The notes beneath the pieces were generated by a model. The model searched no databases and had not been told where the DNA came from. It saw nothing but the letters and a program-made list of their open reading frames with translations. This document shows positions 1 through 6,181 of a DNA stretch of 20,049 nt, in pieces. How positions within the stretch are numbered: position 1 is the stretch's first letter; each line of letters starts with the position of its first letter. The position numbers and the translations under genes are program-made. This DNA is from Betaproteobacteria bacterium (GTDB taxonomy: Bacteria; Pseudomonadota; Gammaproteobacteria; Burkholderiales; SG8-39): NCBI GenBank assembly GCA_007280315.1, contig QYQC01000135.1, forward strand, positions 1 through 20,049, read 5' to 3'.

Positions 1-708
1 ATGGTATAAGGGAAAGGATCCGCGGACGACGCAGTGCCGAAGTTCGGCCGCAGCAATGACCGGATCCGCGGCGTCCAGGCCCCCGAGTTCCTTGAGTTCG
101 GCCGGCGAAAAAGCGGCGTGCTCCGGTCCGCGCCGCCCGAGCATGAAGACCTCGCGCACCCGACTTTCGCGCAGGACCTTGAGCGCGTGTGCCGCGATAT
201 CGGTCTTTTCGAGCTCGGCCGGGGTACGCAGCAGAATGCGCGCGACGTCGACCGCTACGTTGCCGTTACCGACCACTGCAATGCGCGACACCGACAGGTC
301 GATCTTCGCCTCGCGGTAATCCGGATGCCCGTTGTACCAGCCGACAAATACCGTTGCCGGCGTGCAGCGCGCGATGCCTTCACCCGGAATGCCCAACCGG
401 CGGTCGGTCTCGTTGCCGGTGGCGTAGACGATCTGATCGTAATGCCGGCGCAATTCCTCCGCCGTTACGTCGCGTCCGAGGCACACGTTGCCCAAAAATC
501 GGAATGTCGGCCTAGCGGCCGTGGCGGCAAAAACGCGAATCACGGTCTTTATTTTCTGGTGGTCAGGCGCGACACCGCCCCGCACCAGTCCGTATGGCGT
601 CGGAAGACGGTCGAACATGTCGACATCAACGACCGCGTCGCTGCGCTTGAGCAGTGCCTCTGCTGCGTAGAAGCCAGCAGGCCCGGAACCGATGATTGCA
701 ATGCGCAT
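1..708 (-). CDS. FprA-type ferredoxin/adrenodoxin-NADP+ reductase, 5' part (cut by window edge)
   Basis: The reverse strand is open from an ATG at 708 to position 1 (236 codons, no stop), so this is the N-terminal half of a protein that usually has about 450 residues. The N-terminus MRIAIIGSGPAGFYAA is an FAD-binding GxGxxG Rossmann motif. It is followed by TPYGLVRGGVAPDHQ, a signature of the adrenodoxin-reductase/FprA family, then FVGWYNGHPDY and the NADP-binding VVGNGNVAVDVAR. GRRGPEHAAFSPAEL also fits the family. Such enzymes are cytosolic flavoproteins that pass electrons between NADPH and ferredoxin or flavodoxin. A GAGGTGG ribosome site lies just before the ATG, and a plausible promoter is at 745-772. 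The family is clear; the partner is unknown. Confidence 0.9.
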   Translation of the reverse strand, partial: MRIAIIGSGPAGFYAAEALLKRSDAVVDVDMFDRLPTPYGLVRGGVAPDHQKIKTVIRVFAATAARPTFRFLGNVCLGRDVTAEELRRHYDQIVYATGNETDRRLGIPGEGIARCTPATVFVGWYNGHPDYREAKIDLSVSRIAVVGNGNVAVDVARILLRTPAELEKTDIAAHALKVLRESRVREVFMLGRRGPEHAAFSPAELKELGGLDAADPVIAAAELRHCVVRGSFPLYH

Positions 709-744
709 GGACCACCTCAAACCCGTAGGGGAGATTTTTCTCCG

Positions 745-772
745 ATAGTACACGTTCGAGAGCCGCGATCAA
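745..772 (-). promoter_or_regulatory. Candidate sigma70 promoter of the FprA-like gene
   Basis: Read on the minus strand, TTGATC (772-767), a 16-nt spacer and TACTAT (750-745) give a -35/-10 pair with 4 of 6 matches in each box. The start would fall near 738, about 30 nt before the ATG at 708. The leader contains a small GGAGA-TTTT-TCTCC hairpin at 729-742. No other signal is seen in the gap between the phasin terminator and this gene. Confidence 0.4.
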
Positions 773-857
773 ATCCTGCACGCAGACAATGGTTCAAGCG
801 GTGTTGTGACCGATATGCGTTTGCATGCACGTGCGCCGCAGTAGAACCGGGCGAAAA

Positions 858-882
858 AAACCCCGGGGTTGGCCCGGGGTTT
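858..882 (-). terminator. Rho-independent terminator of the phasin gene (distal hairpin)
   Basis: AAACCCCGGG (858-867) and CCCGGGGTTT (873-882) form a perfect 10-bp stem with a 5-nt loop. On the minus strand it is followed by more T residues (complement of the A run from 854), which gives a classic intrinsic terminator downstream of the phasin stop. Confidence 0.85.
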
Positions 883-887
883 GGGTT

Positions 888-909
888 GCCCCGAGGTTGC
901 CCTCGGGGC
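888..909 (-). terminator. Second, proximal hairpin in the phasin 3' region
   Basis: GCCCCGAGG (888-896) and CCTCGGGGC (901-909) pair perfectly over 9 bp with a TTGC loop. It lies between the phasin stop and the T-tailed hairpin at 858-882. It has no long T run of its own, so it may act as a tandem terminator stem or protect the 3' end of an abundant mRNA. Confidence 0.55.
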
Positions 910-960
910 CGCTGACAGCAAAGGAGGAGGAGGAGCTGCCAGCGTTTCTCTGAAGAAAAC

Positions 961-1503
961 TTAGGCAGCTTTCTTTTTGCCGGCTTCTTTCACCACGGTT
1001 GCGGTGGCAGCGGTAACATTGGCTTCGGCCATATCGGTCGCTTGCTTCACGACTTTGGTGAAGCTGTCATAGGCGGAGTTGACGGCAGCCATGGAGGACT
1101 TGACCGCGGCGATCGCGACATCCGAACCAGCCGGTGCGTTCTTGGTCAGTTTGTCCAGCAGCGTAACCATGGACTTGTTCATTTCGGCAGCCTGGGTCTC
1201 GGCCAGCTTGGTGACTTCGGCCTGGGTCTGGGTGGCCACTTCGTACACGTTGCGCGAATAGGCGATGGATTTTTCCAGATTCGGCTGGGCCGCCGCGGCG
1301 CTCAGGTTGACAAACTCTTGCGCATCCTTGACCGACAGCAGTGCTTTCGCCTGGCTGACGCCGTCTTCAAACGCCGCTTTCGTGGTGTTGAAGTTCAGGG
1401 CCGAAAGGCGCTCAAACGCGGCGAACTGGGCTTGGGCAATGGTAAACAGCGCATCTACGCTGGCTTTGTTTGCAGCAGCAAATTGTTCAGGTGTGGCGTA
1501 CAT
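961..1503 (-). CDS. phaP: Phasin family protein (PHA granule-associated)
   Basis: This is a 180-residue protein, the usual size for betaproteobacterial phasins. It starts MYATPEQFAAANKASVDALF, followed by AFERLSALNFNTTKAAFEDG, the typical phasin N-terminal pattern. The rest is amphipathic, Ala-rich helix with a Lys/Ala tail (EAGKKKAA). Phasins coat polyhydroxyalkanoate granules in the cytoplasm, control granule size and are made in large amounts when PHA accumulates. The start at 1503 has an upstream GGAGA. The gene has a near-consensus promoter (1594-1621), a TGCA palindrome at the predicted transcript start and a strong terminator, as expected for a highly expressed, PhaR-controlled single-gene unit. 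No other PHA gene is in the window. Confidence 0.92.
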   Translation of the reverse strand: MYATPEQFAAANKASVDALFTIAQAQFAAFERLSALNFNTTKAAFEDGVSQAKALLSVKDAQEFVNLSAAAAQPNLEKSIAYSRNVYEVATQTQAEVTKLAETQAAEMNKSMVTLLDKLTKNAPAGSDVAIAAVKSSMAAVNSAYDSFTKVVKQATDMAEANVTAATATVVKEAGKKKAA

Positions 1504-1574
1504 TTTAAATCTCCATGTGAGTTGCGAAAGGTTACAGAAAATTTGAGTGCAATCTTTTCGTAACCGCTGAAATA

Positions 1575-1585
1575 TTGCACTGCAA
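1575..1585. promoter_or_regulatory. TTGCA-N-TGCAA palindrome, candidate PhaR operator
   Basis: TTGCACTGCAA is a perfect 5-1-5 inverted repeat. It lies at about +2 to +12 of the predicted phasin transcript. Another TGCA sits inside the promoter spacer (1612-1615) and a GTGCAA in the leader (1547-1552). PhaR, the PHA-responsive repressor, is known to bind TGC-rich sites at phaP promoters; that this copy is its site is inferred from sequence and position. Confidence 0.5.
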
Positions 1586-1593
1586 CAATTTGA

Positions 1594-1621
1594 ATTCTAC
1601 TCTCAACTCGTTGCATGTCAA
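1594..1621 (-). promoter_or_regulatory. Strong sigma70-like phasin promoter
   Basis: On the minus strand, TTGACA (1621-1616, full consensus), a 16-nt spacer and TAGAAT (1599-1594, 5 of 6) form the best promoter seen in the window. Predicted start is near 1587, leaving a leader of about 84 nt before the phasin ATG. A TGCA element lies in the spacer. Confidence 0.75.
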
Positions 1622-1928
1622 GTGTTTTTTAAAGAGGCTTTTTAACCATTTGATGTGATGCACAAAATTAAATTAAATCAGTATGTTAGCTATTTCTCTT
1701 AAACATAGCCTACCGGAACAACGAGAAATAGATGCTATATATCATAATGTTAACTAAATCCAGAAACTCCGGCCGCTTGATGCGGATTCTGCGTTAGTGT
1801 GGGCTTACATATTGCGCATTCCGCCTGCCCAAATCGCTCGTCCGGAGGCCGCCTTGATATACTGCGCGCCGTTGTGACCGCACTCATGTTCCCCCGCCCA
1901 CTCCCGTCGCCGCGTCCCTACCTCTGCC
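1622..1928. other. Gene-free, partly AT-rich intergenic region
   Basis: No credible ORF is seen between the phasin promoter and the EamA gene. The stretch from about 1622 to 1770 is much more AT-rich than the rest of the window. It holds an inverted repeat CTATTTCTC (1690-1698) / GAGAAATAG (1723-1731) with a 24-nt loop. The part nearer the EamA gene returns to normal composition and holds an extended -10 box (1855-1863). The AT-rich part could be a regulatory region or a remnant; nothing in it is recognisable as an IS end or tRNA. Confidence 0.5.
1855..1863 (+). promoter_or_regulatory. Extended -10 box before the EamA transporter gene
   Basis: TGATATACT fits TGnTATAAT with one mismatch in the hexamer. 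No good -35 is seen, as is common for extended -10 promoters. Start would be near 1870. The same nine bases occur before the thioredoxin-like gene (12886-12894). Confidence 0.4.
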
Positions 1929-2819
1929 ATGCAGGCGTCTGACAGCGGTGCGGCGAAGCTTTGGCTGCAGGCCATGCCAGGGTTGTTCGTACTGCTCTGG
2001 AGCACCGGCTTTGTCAGCGCCAAGTACGGTCTGCCTTATGCCGAGCCGCTGACCTTCCTGCTGTTGCGCTTTGCGCTGGTGGTAGCGCTGATGCTGCCGC
2101 TCGCGCTGGTGATGCGCGTCGCCTGGCCGCGCAGTCTGACGCAGATCGGACATGTTGCCCTCGTCGGGGTGCTGATGCAGGGCGGTTATCTCAGCGGCGT
2201 GTTCTGTTCCATCAACCTGGGCATGTCGGCGGGGGTGAGCGCGCTGATCGTCGGCGTACAGCCCATCCTGACGGCGTTCGCCAGTGCGCCCCTGTTCGGC
2301 GAACGATTGCGCGCGCGGCAATGGACGGGTCTGGTGCTAGGTTTTGGCGGGGTGCTGCTGGTAGTGCTAGGCCGCTCGGCGCTTTCCGGCATTACGCCGG
2401 CGACGCTGGCGCTGTCGGTGCTGGCGCTGCTATCCATCACGGCTGGTACCTTGTATCAAAAGCGCTTTTGCGGTGCGGTGGATCTTCGCGCCGGCTCGGT
2501 GATTCAATTTTGCGCGGCCGGCCTGGTTCTGCTGCCCCTGGCGCTGACGTTCGAAACGATGCAGGTGCGCTGGACCGGCGAATTCATTTTCACCATAGCC
2601 TGGCTGGTGCTGGTTCTGTCGATGGGCGCGATTTCCCTTCTGTATATCCTCATCCGCAGGGGCGCCGCCACCAGGGTGGCGAGCCTGTTCTACCTGGTTC
2701 CACCCAGTACCGCGCTGATGGCCTATGCGATGTTCGGGGAGACGCTCAGTCTGATGGCGATGGCGGGAATGGTGCTTGCGGCGATCGGCGTCGCACTGGT
2801 GGTCTACCGCCGCCAGTAG
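1929..2819 (+). CDS. DMT superfamily (EamA) transporter
   Basis: This is a 296-residue, very hydrophobic protein with about ten membrane segments, the standard two-EamA-repeat layout of the drug/metabolite transporter superfamily. The first helix, LFVLLWSTGFVSAKYGLP, and the following PLTFLLLRFALVV carry the EamA N-terminal signature. It probably exports a small metabolite across the inner membrane; the substrate cannot be read from sequence. The ATG at 1929 has no clear ribosome site. An in-frame ATG at 1974 (MPGLFVLLW...) is an alternative that keeps the first helix. The 3' end overlaps the convergent lipoprotein gene by 16 bp. Confidence 0.88.
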   Translation: MQASDSGAAKLWLQAMPGLFVLLWSTGFVSAKYGLPYAEPLTFLLLRFALVVALMLPLALVMRVAWPRSLTQIGHVALVGVLMQGGYLSGVFCSINLGMSAGVSALIVGVQPILTAFASAPLFGERLRARQWTGLVLGFGGVLLVVLGRSALSGITPATLALSVLALLSITAGTLYQKRFCGAVDLRAGSVIQFCAAGLVLLPLALTFETMQVRWTGEFIFTIAWLVLVLSMGAISLLYILIRRGAATRVASLFYLVPPSTALMAYAMFGETLSLMAMAGMVLAAIGVALVVYRRQ

Positions 2820-3319
2820 ATGCTGCCGGGTGTGCGGAACCGGTAGCCGTAGCTCCAGCCGAAACTGGGTCGACCGCCCCACCAGGGGTCATACAGGTAA
2901 CGGCCGCGCAGCAGTTCGCGCTCCTGCTGCAGTTCATCAGCGTGGCGCTGCTCGCGCAGGTTGATCTCCTCGGCGAGGCGATCGCGCAGCTCCTGCGCGC
3001 GCGACGCCTGCATGTTGTCCAGCACCTCCGTGCTGACGCCGGCTTCGTGCAACTGGATCACTTGCGACGGGGAAAGATCGTAGCGCGAACCGGTTTCCCT
3101 GATTTTCGCGATGATGTCTTTCGTGCTTGCACCCTCTTTCGACAAGCGTATGAGTTCGGCCAGCGCCAGATTGGGCTCGGGTTTGGGCATCAGGCGCGCG
3201 AGTTCTTCTGGGGTGATGCGGGCGATACCGGGTTCCACGTAAGGGCCAGTGGACGTGGTGGCGCAGCCCGGCAAAGACAGGGCCAGGGCCGAAATCAGCA
3301 CGGTACGCGGTATGGGCAC
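2804..3319 (-). CDS. Small lipoprotein of unknown function
   Basis: This 171-residue protein begins with a short hydrophobic signal ending in the lipobox-like LPGC (Cys19), then ATTSTGP, so it is probably a lipoprotein. The middle part (ELIRLSKEGASTKDIIAKI, then LSPSQVIQLHEAGVSTEVLDNM) holds two helix-loop repeats of a type seen in many uncharacterised betaproteobacterial proteins. A charged helix and an aromatic-rich tail (YDPWWGG... SIYWRR) follow. The start must be the GTG at 3319, because an in-frame TAG lies 12 nt upstream. It is convergent with the EamA gene (16-bp overlap) and downstream of the GGDEF gene on the same strand, so they may share a transcript. The function is unknown. Confidence 0.75.
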   Translation of the reverse strand: MPIPRTVLISALALSLPGCATTSTGPYVEPGIARITPEELARLMPKPEPNLALAELIRLSKEGASTKDIIAKIRETGSRYDLSPSQVIQLHEAGVSTEVLDNMQASRAQELRDRLAEEINLREQRHADELQQERELLRGRYLYDPWWGGRPSFGWSYGYRFRTPGSIYWRR

Positions 3320-3386
3320 AAAACCATTCTATACCTGCAGACGCGGCGCCTGCATCGGTCGCATCCCGGCAGCGGGTGCCCCGCTG

Positions 3387-4832
3387 TTAGGCGTCGAAAA
3401 ACCGAAACGTATTGCTCGATTCCTTGGCGCTGTACATCGCGGCATCGGCCGCCTTGACCAGCGTGTCCGCGTCCAGGCCGTGGGCCGGGTAGAGCGCGAT
3501 GCCGATGCTGGTGCCGATGTCGACGCTCCGCTCCTGCGCGCCGAGTCGGAACGGAGCGCCAATGGCGGAAATGATCTTCCTGGCTACGGTCTCCGCCTCG
3601 TCGGATCTGCCGATGTCACGCAGGATCACGGTGAACTCATCGCCGCCGACGCGCGCCACTGTGTCGGACTCGCGCACCTGCTGCCGGATTCTGGTCGCGA
3701 CGTTTTTCAGCAACTCGTCACCGGCGGCATGCCCGAGGTTGTCGTTTACTGGTTTGAACTTGTCCAGGTCGAGGTACAGAAGCGCGAACTGGCGCGAGTC
3801 GCGTTTTGCCAGGCTGATCGCCTGTCCCAGCCGGTCGTTGAACAGCAGGCGGTTCGGCAGGCCGGTGAGGCTGTCGTGATGCGCGACAGATTGGATGCGT
3901 TCCTCGGTTAGTTTGTGTTCTGTAATGTCGGTGGTGACCGCAAAACAGCCCAGCACTTTTCCACCGTCTCCAACGTGCGGCAGCAGATGTACCTCGATGT
4001 AATGAAGATCCCCGCTCGCCAGCTTTCGCGTGCGCTGGTAGGTAACCGCATGCCCTTGCAGCGCCCGCACAAAATGGCTCTCGATTTCCCCGTACGCGCC
4101 TTCTTCGACCAGCTCGCGTACGTGTTTTCCGACGACGGACTCGGGGGTATGCTCGAAAAACGCCGAAAAATTCTTGTTGGCAAATCGGCAACGCAGGTTC
4201 TCATCGAACGATGCGGTCATGGCCGGGACGTTGTCGGCGAACAGGCGCAGGTTCTCCATGCTCACGCGAAGTTTGCGCCTGAGCGCAGCGATATGTCCGC
4301 CGATAACTCCGAAACATGGCAGCAAACCTGCCAGGATCAGCCAGCTTATCCATTCGCGGTAGACGTCCTCGATCACCTGCGGGCGCAGATGCATCAACAG
4401 GTTGATGACCAGCGCGTAGGCCGCCAGGGTGTACAGCGTGACCAGGGTGAAGGCGCGCGCATCGAGGCGAAACACGCCGAACAAAAATATGAGAAAACAG
4501 CCGAACAGCGCGACGTTGCGGCTGTGATCCATGTGGTAGACGATGTACATCAGAATAGTGATCGCGGCCAGAATCTGGAAGCGCGTCAGGCTGGGGTCGC
4601 GAAAACGAAGATTGAATCCAGAGCGAATAATCGCGTACAGGCCGAGGTTGATCACAAAATACGCCACTGCAATTTGCACCGCCGCGGATTTCGGCAGCGC
4701 GCCGAACGACCAGGCAAGCGCCACCAGCACCATGGCGATGGCATAGCTGATCACGGCGAGGCCGAAGCGGCGCAGTCGTAAAACCTGATTCGCCTCGAGG
4801 GAACGCGGGATCAACAGATCGACAGGGTTCAT
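3387..4832 (-). CDS. Membrane-bound PAS-GGDEF diguanylate cyclase
   Basis: From the ATG at 4832 the protein has 481 residues. The N-terminal ~190 residues hold about six membrane segments. A PAS-like sensor domain follows (from FADNVPAMTASFDENL to VTTDITEHK), then a GGDEF domain starting at HHDSLTGLPNR. The catalytic GGDEF motif is intact (about residues 396-400, VARVGGDEFTVIL). An RxxD inhibitory site (RESD) sits five residues before it, so an active, product-inhibited cyclase making c-di-GMP is expected. No EAL domain is present. A GTG at 4871, 13 codons upstream in frame, is an alternative start; neither start has a good ribosome site. The signal sensed by the PAS domain is unknown. Confidence 0.9.
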   Translation of the reverse strand: MNPVDLLIPRSLEANQVLRLRRFGLAVISYAIAMVLVALAWSFGALPKSAAVQIAVAYFVINLGLYAIIRSGFNLRFRDPSLTRFQILAAITILMYIVYHMDHSRNVALFGCFLIFLFGVFRLDARAFTLVTLYTLAAYALVINLLMHLRPQVIEDVYREWISWLILAGLLPCFGVIGGHIAALRRKLRVSMENLRLFADNVPAMTASFDENLRCRFANKNFSAFFEHTPESVVGKHVRELVEEGAYGEIESHFVRALQGHAVTYQRTRKLASGDLHYIEVHLLPHVGDGGKVLGCFAVTTDITEHKLTEERIQSVAHHDSLTGLPNRLLFNDRLGQAISLAKRDSRQFALLYLDLDKFKPVNDNLGHAAGDELLKNVATRIRQQVRESDTVARVGGDEFTVILRDIGRSDEAETVARKIISAIGAPFRLGAQERSVDIGTSIGIALYPAHGLDADTLVKAADAAMYSAKESSNTFRFFDA

Positions 4833-5073
4833 ATTGTGAAAACGTGGCGACTCGTAATATTTCTGGTGCACCGCTCTAATTGGTTGCGAAAACCTACGTT
4901 GCCGTTTCTAAGTGTGCAAATGTCAGAATCGGCCGCGGCACCGACGCAGCGATTATGCACGGGCACGCGCGACGGAAGGCCCGTTTTACAATGTTTCACT
5001 TTTGCTATCGGCGAAACGTCAGGTCAGGAAGGGTCCGCGGCGCTTCCATCCCGCAGGCGCGCCGCGGCAGCTA
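4833..5073. other. Intergenic region between the GGDEF and TetR genes
   Basis: The gap between the divergent GGDEF and TetR coding regions is 307 bases if the GGDEF gene starts at 4832. It holds no credible gene. The TetR promoter and operator occupy its right end (5074-5119, listed separately). On the GGDEF strand only a weak TTGCAC-N17-TAGGTT pair is seen. No riboswitch was recognised. Confidence 0.4.
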
Positions 5074-5102
5074 TTGACCGGCAAAGCGAATTGCGCTATA
5101 TA
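5074..5102 (+). promoter_or_regulatory. Promoter of the tetR-mutase operon
   Basis: TTGACC (5074-5079), a 17-nt spacer and TATATA (5097-5102) form a near-consensus sigma70 promoter with optimal spacing. Predicted start is near 5109, about 31 nt before the TetR ATG. It is the only strong promoter seen upstream of the gene run that reaches 10188. Confidence 0.7.
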
Positions 5103-5119
5103 ACAAACAGTCGTTTGTT
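5102..5119. promoter_or_regulatory. Palindromic operator over the tetR transcription start
   Basis: AACAAAC (5102-5108), AGTC and GTTTGTT (5113-5119) form a perfect 7-4-7 inverted repeat directly after the -10 box and over the predicted start. Position and symmetry fit an autoregulatory TetR-family operator. The core CAAAC-N4-GTTTG resembles the GAAAC-N-GTTTC type of site known for the fatty-acid-responsive TetR regulator PsrA; that resemblance is only suggestive. Confidence 0.65.
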
Positions 5120-5139
5120 TTTCTAATAGTTTTCGTCCC

Positions 5140-5724
5140 ATGACCCAAACCTTGCGCGCGCCGCGCAGCGATAACCGCCTGCCGCAGATACTGGATGAGT
5201 CGGCACGCCTGTTTCGCGAGAAAGGCTACGCCGCAACCTCGATGCGCGACATCGCGACCGCCGTGGACATGCTGCCCGGGTCGCTGTATTACCATTTTGC
5301 GGCGAAGGAGGACCTGCTGGTCGCGGTGTATGAGGAAGGCGTGCGCCTGATTACCGACAAGGTTCGGGCAGCCATCGCCAGGCAAACCGATCCATGGCAG
5401 AAACTGGAGGCGGCGGCGGTGGCGCATCTGGAGGCGTTGCTCAAGACCGGCGACTACGCGCTGGTGGTGATCCGGGTGCTGCCGCAGGACGTACCCAAAG
5501 CCGCCGCGCGGCTGGTAGCGCTGCGCGACGGCTACGATAACCTGTTCGCGCAGCTGGTGGCGGCGCTGCCGCTGCCGCCGCAGACCGACCGCCAGAGTTT
5601 TCGCCTGCTGCTGCTCGGCGCGCTCAACTGGAGTCAACACTGGTATCACGACGGTGGCAGGCATTCACCGCGCACAATCGCGCGCAGTTTTCTCCGGCTG
5701 CTGCGCGAGGCGCAACTGCCATGA
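5140..5724 (+). CDS. TetR/AcrR family transcriptional regulator
   Basis: This 194-residue protein has an N-terminal TetR helix-turn-helix (about residues 15-60): ILDESARLFREKGYAATSMRDIATAVDM, then GSLYYHFAAKEDLL, the family signature. The C-terminal ligand-binding domain is divergent. It is the first gene of the mutase operon and is joined to the small-subunit gene through a 12-codon ORF. The promoter is covered by a palindrome (5102-5119), so it is probably an autorepressor that controls the whole operon, relieved by an acyl-CoA or related molecule. The ligand is inferred from context only. The start at 5140 lacks a clear Shine-Dalgarno. Confidence 0.9.
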   Translation: MTQTLRAPRSDNRLPQILDESARLFREKGYAATSMRDIATAVDMLPGSLYYHFAAKEDLLVAVYEEGVRLITDKVRAAIARQTDPWQKLEAAAVAHLEALLKTGDYALVVIRVLPQDVPKAAARLVALRDGYDNLFAQLVAALPLPPQTDRQSFRLLLLGALNWSQHWYHDGGRHSPRTIARSFLRLLREAQLP

Positions 5725-5759
5725 ATACCGCGCAGATCTCTAGAGGCAGTACAACATGA
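5721..5759 (+). CDS. Possible 12-residue relay ORF between tetR and the mutase small subunit
   Basis: ATG at 5721 overlaps the TetR stop as ATGA. The frame reads MNTAQISRGSTT and ends in a TGA at 5757-5759 that overlaps the next ATG (5756), again as ATGA. A GAGG lies about 10 nt before its ATG, and AGAGG inside it serves the next gene. It could pass ribosomes from tetR to the small-subunit gene by coupled re-initiation. It is very short and may be chance. Confidence 0.3.
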   Translation: MNTAQISRGSTT

Positions 5760-6169
5760 CCACGGCGCCGCCCAAGGTACTGGTGACCAAGATCGGCCTC
5801 GATGGCCACGATCGCGGCAGCCGCGTGGTCGCTTCCTACCTGCGCGACGCCGGAATGGAGGTGGTATATACACCGCCGTGGCAGGACATCGCCGCGGTGG
5901 TCAAGCTGGCGACAGAGGAGGACGTCGATGTGATTGGCGTGTCGTCGCTTGCGACCGACCATCTGATCGTGCCCAAGCTGATGCTGGCGCTGGAAGCAGC
6001 GGGCCTTAAGGATATCGCGGTCATCGTCGGCGGCATCGTGCCTGACGCAGGCGAGGCGCTGCTGCTCGAGGCCGGGGTGGCGCGGGTGTTTCATCCGGGC
6101 AGCGCGCTCGAGGAAATCGCGGCGGAGATAGTCCGTCTCACTGGCGCGCGCCGCGCGGCCAACGTTTAA
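5756..6169 (+). CDS. Acyl-CoA mutase small subunit, B12-binding
   Basis: This 137-residue protein is a stand-alone B12-binding domain of the methylmalonyl-CoA mutase C-terminal type. KVLVTKIGLDGHDRGSRVV contains the DxHxxG motif (Asp16, His18, Gly21), whose His is the lower cobalt ligand in this family. GVSSLATDH and VIVGGIVP match the other cobalamin-contacting loops. Length fits the small subunits of two-chain mutases such as isobutyryl-CoA mutase (IcmB) and HcmB. It lies 12 nt before the large subunit, with which it should form an alpha2beta2 enzyme in the cytoplasm. The ribosome site is AGAGG. Confidence 0.92.
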   Translation: MTTAPPKVLVTKIGLDGHDRGSRVVASYLRDAGMEVVYTPPWQDIAAVVKLATEEDVDVIGVSSLATDHLIVPKLMLALEAAGLKDIAVIVGGIVPDAGEALLLEAGVARVFHPGSALEEIAAEIVRLTGARRAANV

Positions 6170-6181
6170 GGGGGGAAGGAA

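Noticed and set aside
34..915. Long plus-strand ORF of 293 codons at the left edge
   Set aside because: It is the antisense shadow of the FprA-like gene, whose minus-strand translation has full FAD- and NADP-binding motifs; the plus-strand protein has no family features.
920..934. AAAGGAGGAGGAGGA, a very strong Shine-Dalgarno-like run on the plus strand
   Set aside because: No plus-strand start codon with a credible ORF follows; the region is the 3' flank of the phasin gene.
1961..3457. Plus-strand ORF of 498 codons
   Set aside because: It runs across the EamA gene and the opposite-strand lipoprotein gene in another frame, with low-complexity Arg/Ala/Gly composition.
4872..5073. c-di-GMP riboswitch upstream of the GGDEF or TetR gene
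   Set aside because: No GEMM-type conserved core was found on either strand.
5735..5745. Overlapping BglII/XbaI-like AGATCTCTAGA between tetR and the small subunit
   Set aside because: Could suggest a cloning scar, but both flanks are normal operon sequence and it lies inside the 12-codon ORF; taken as chance.
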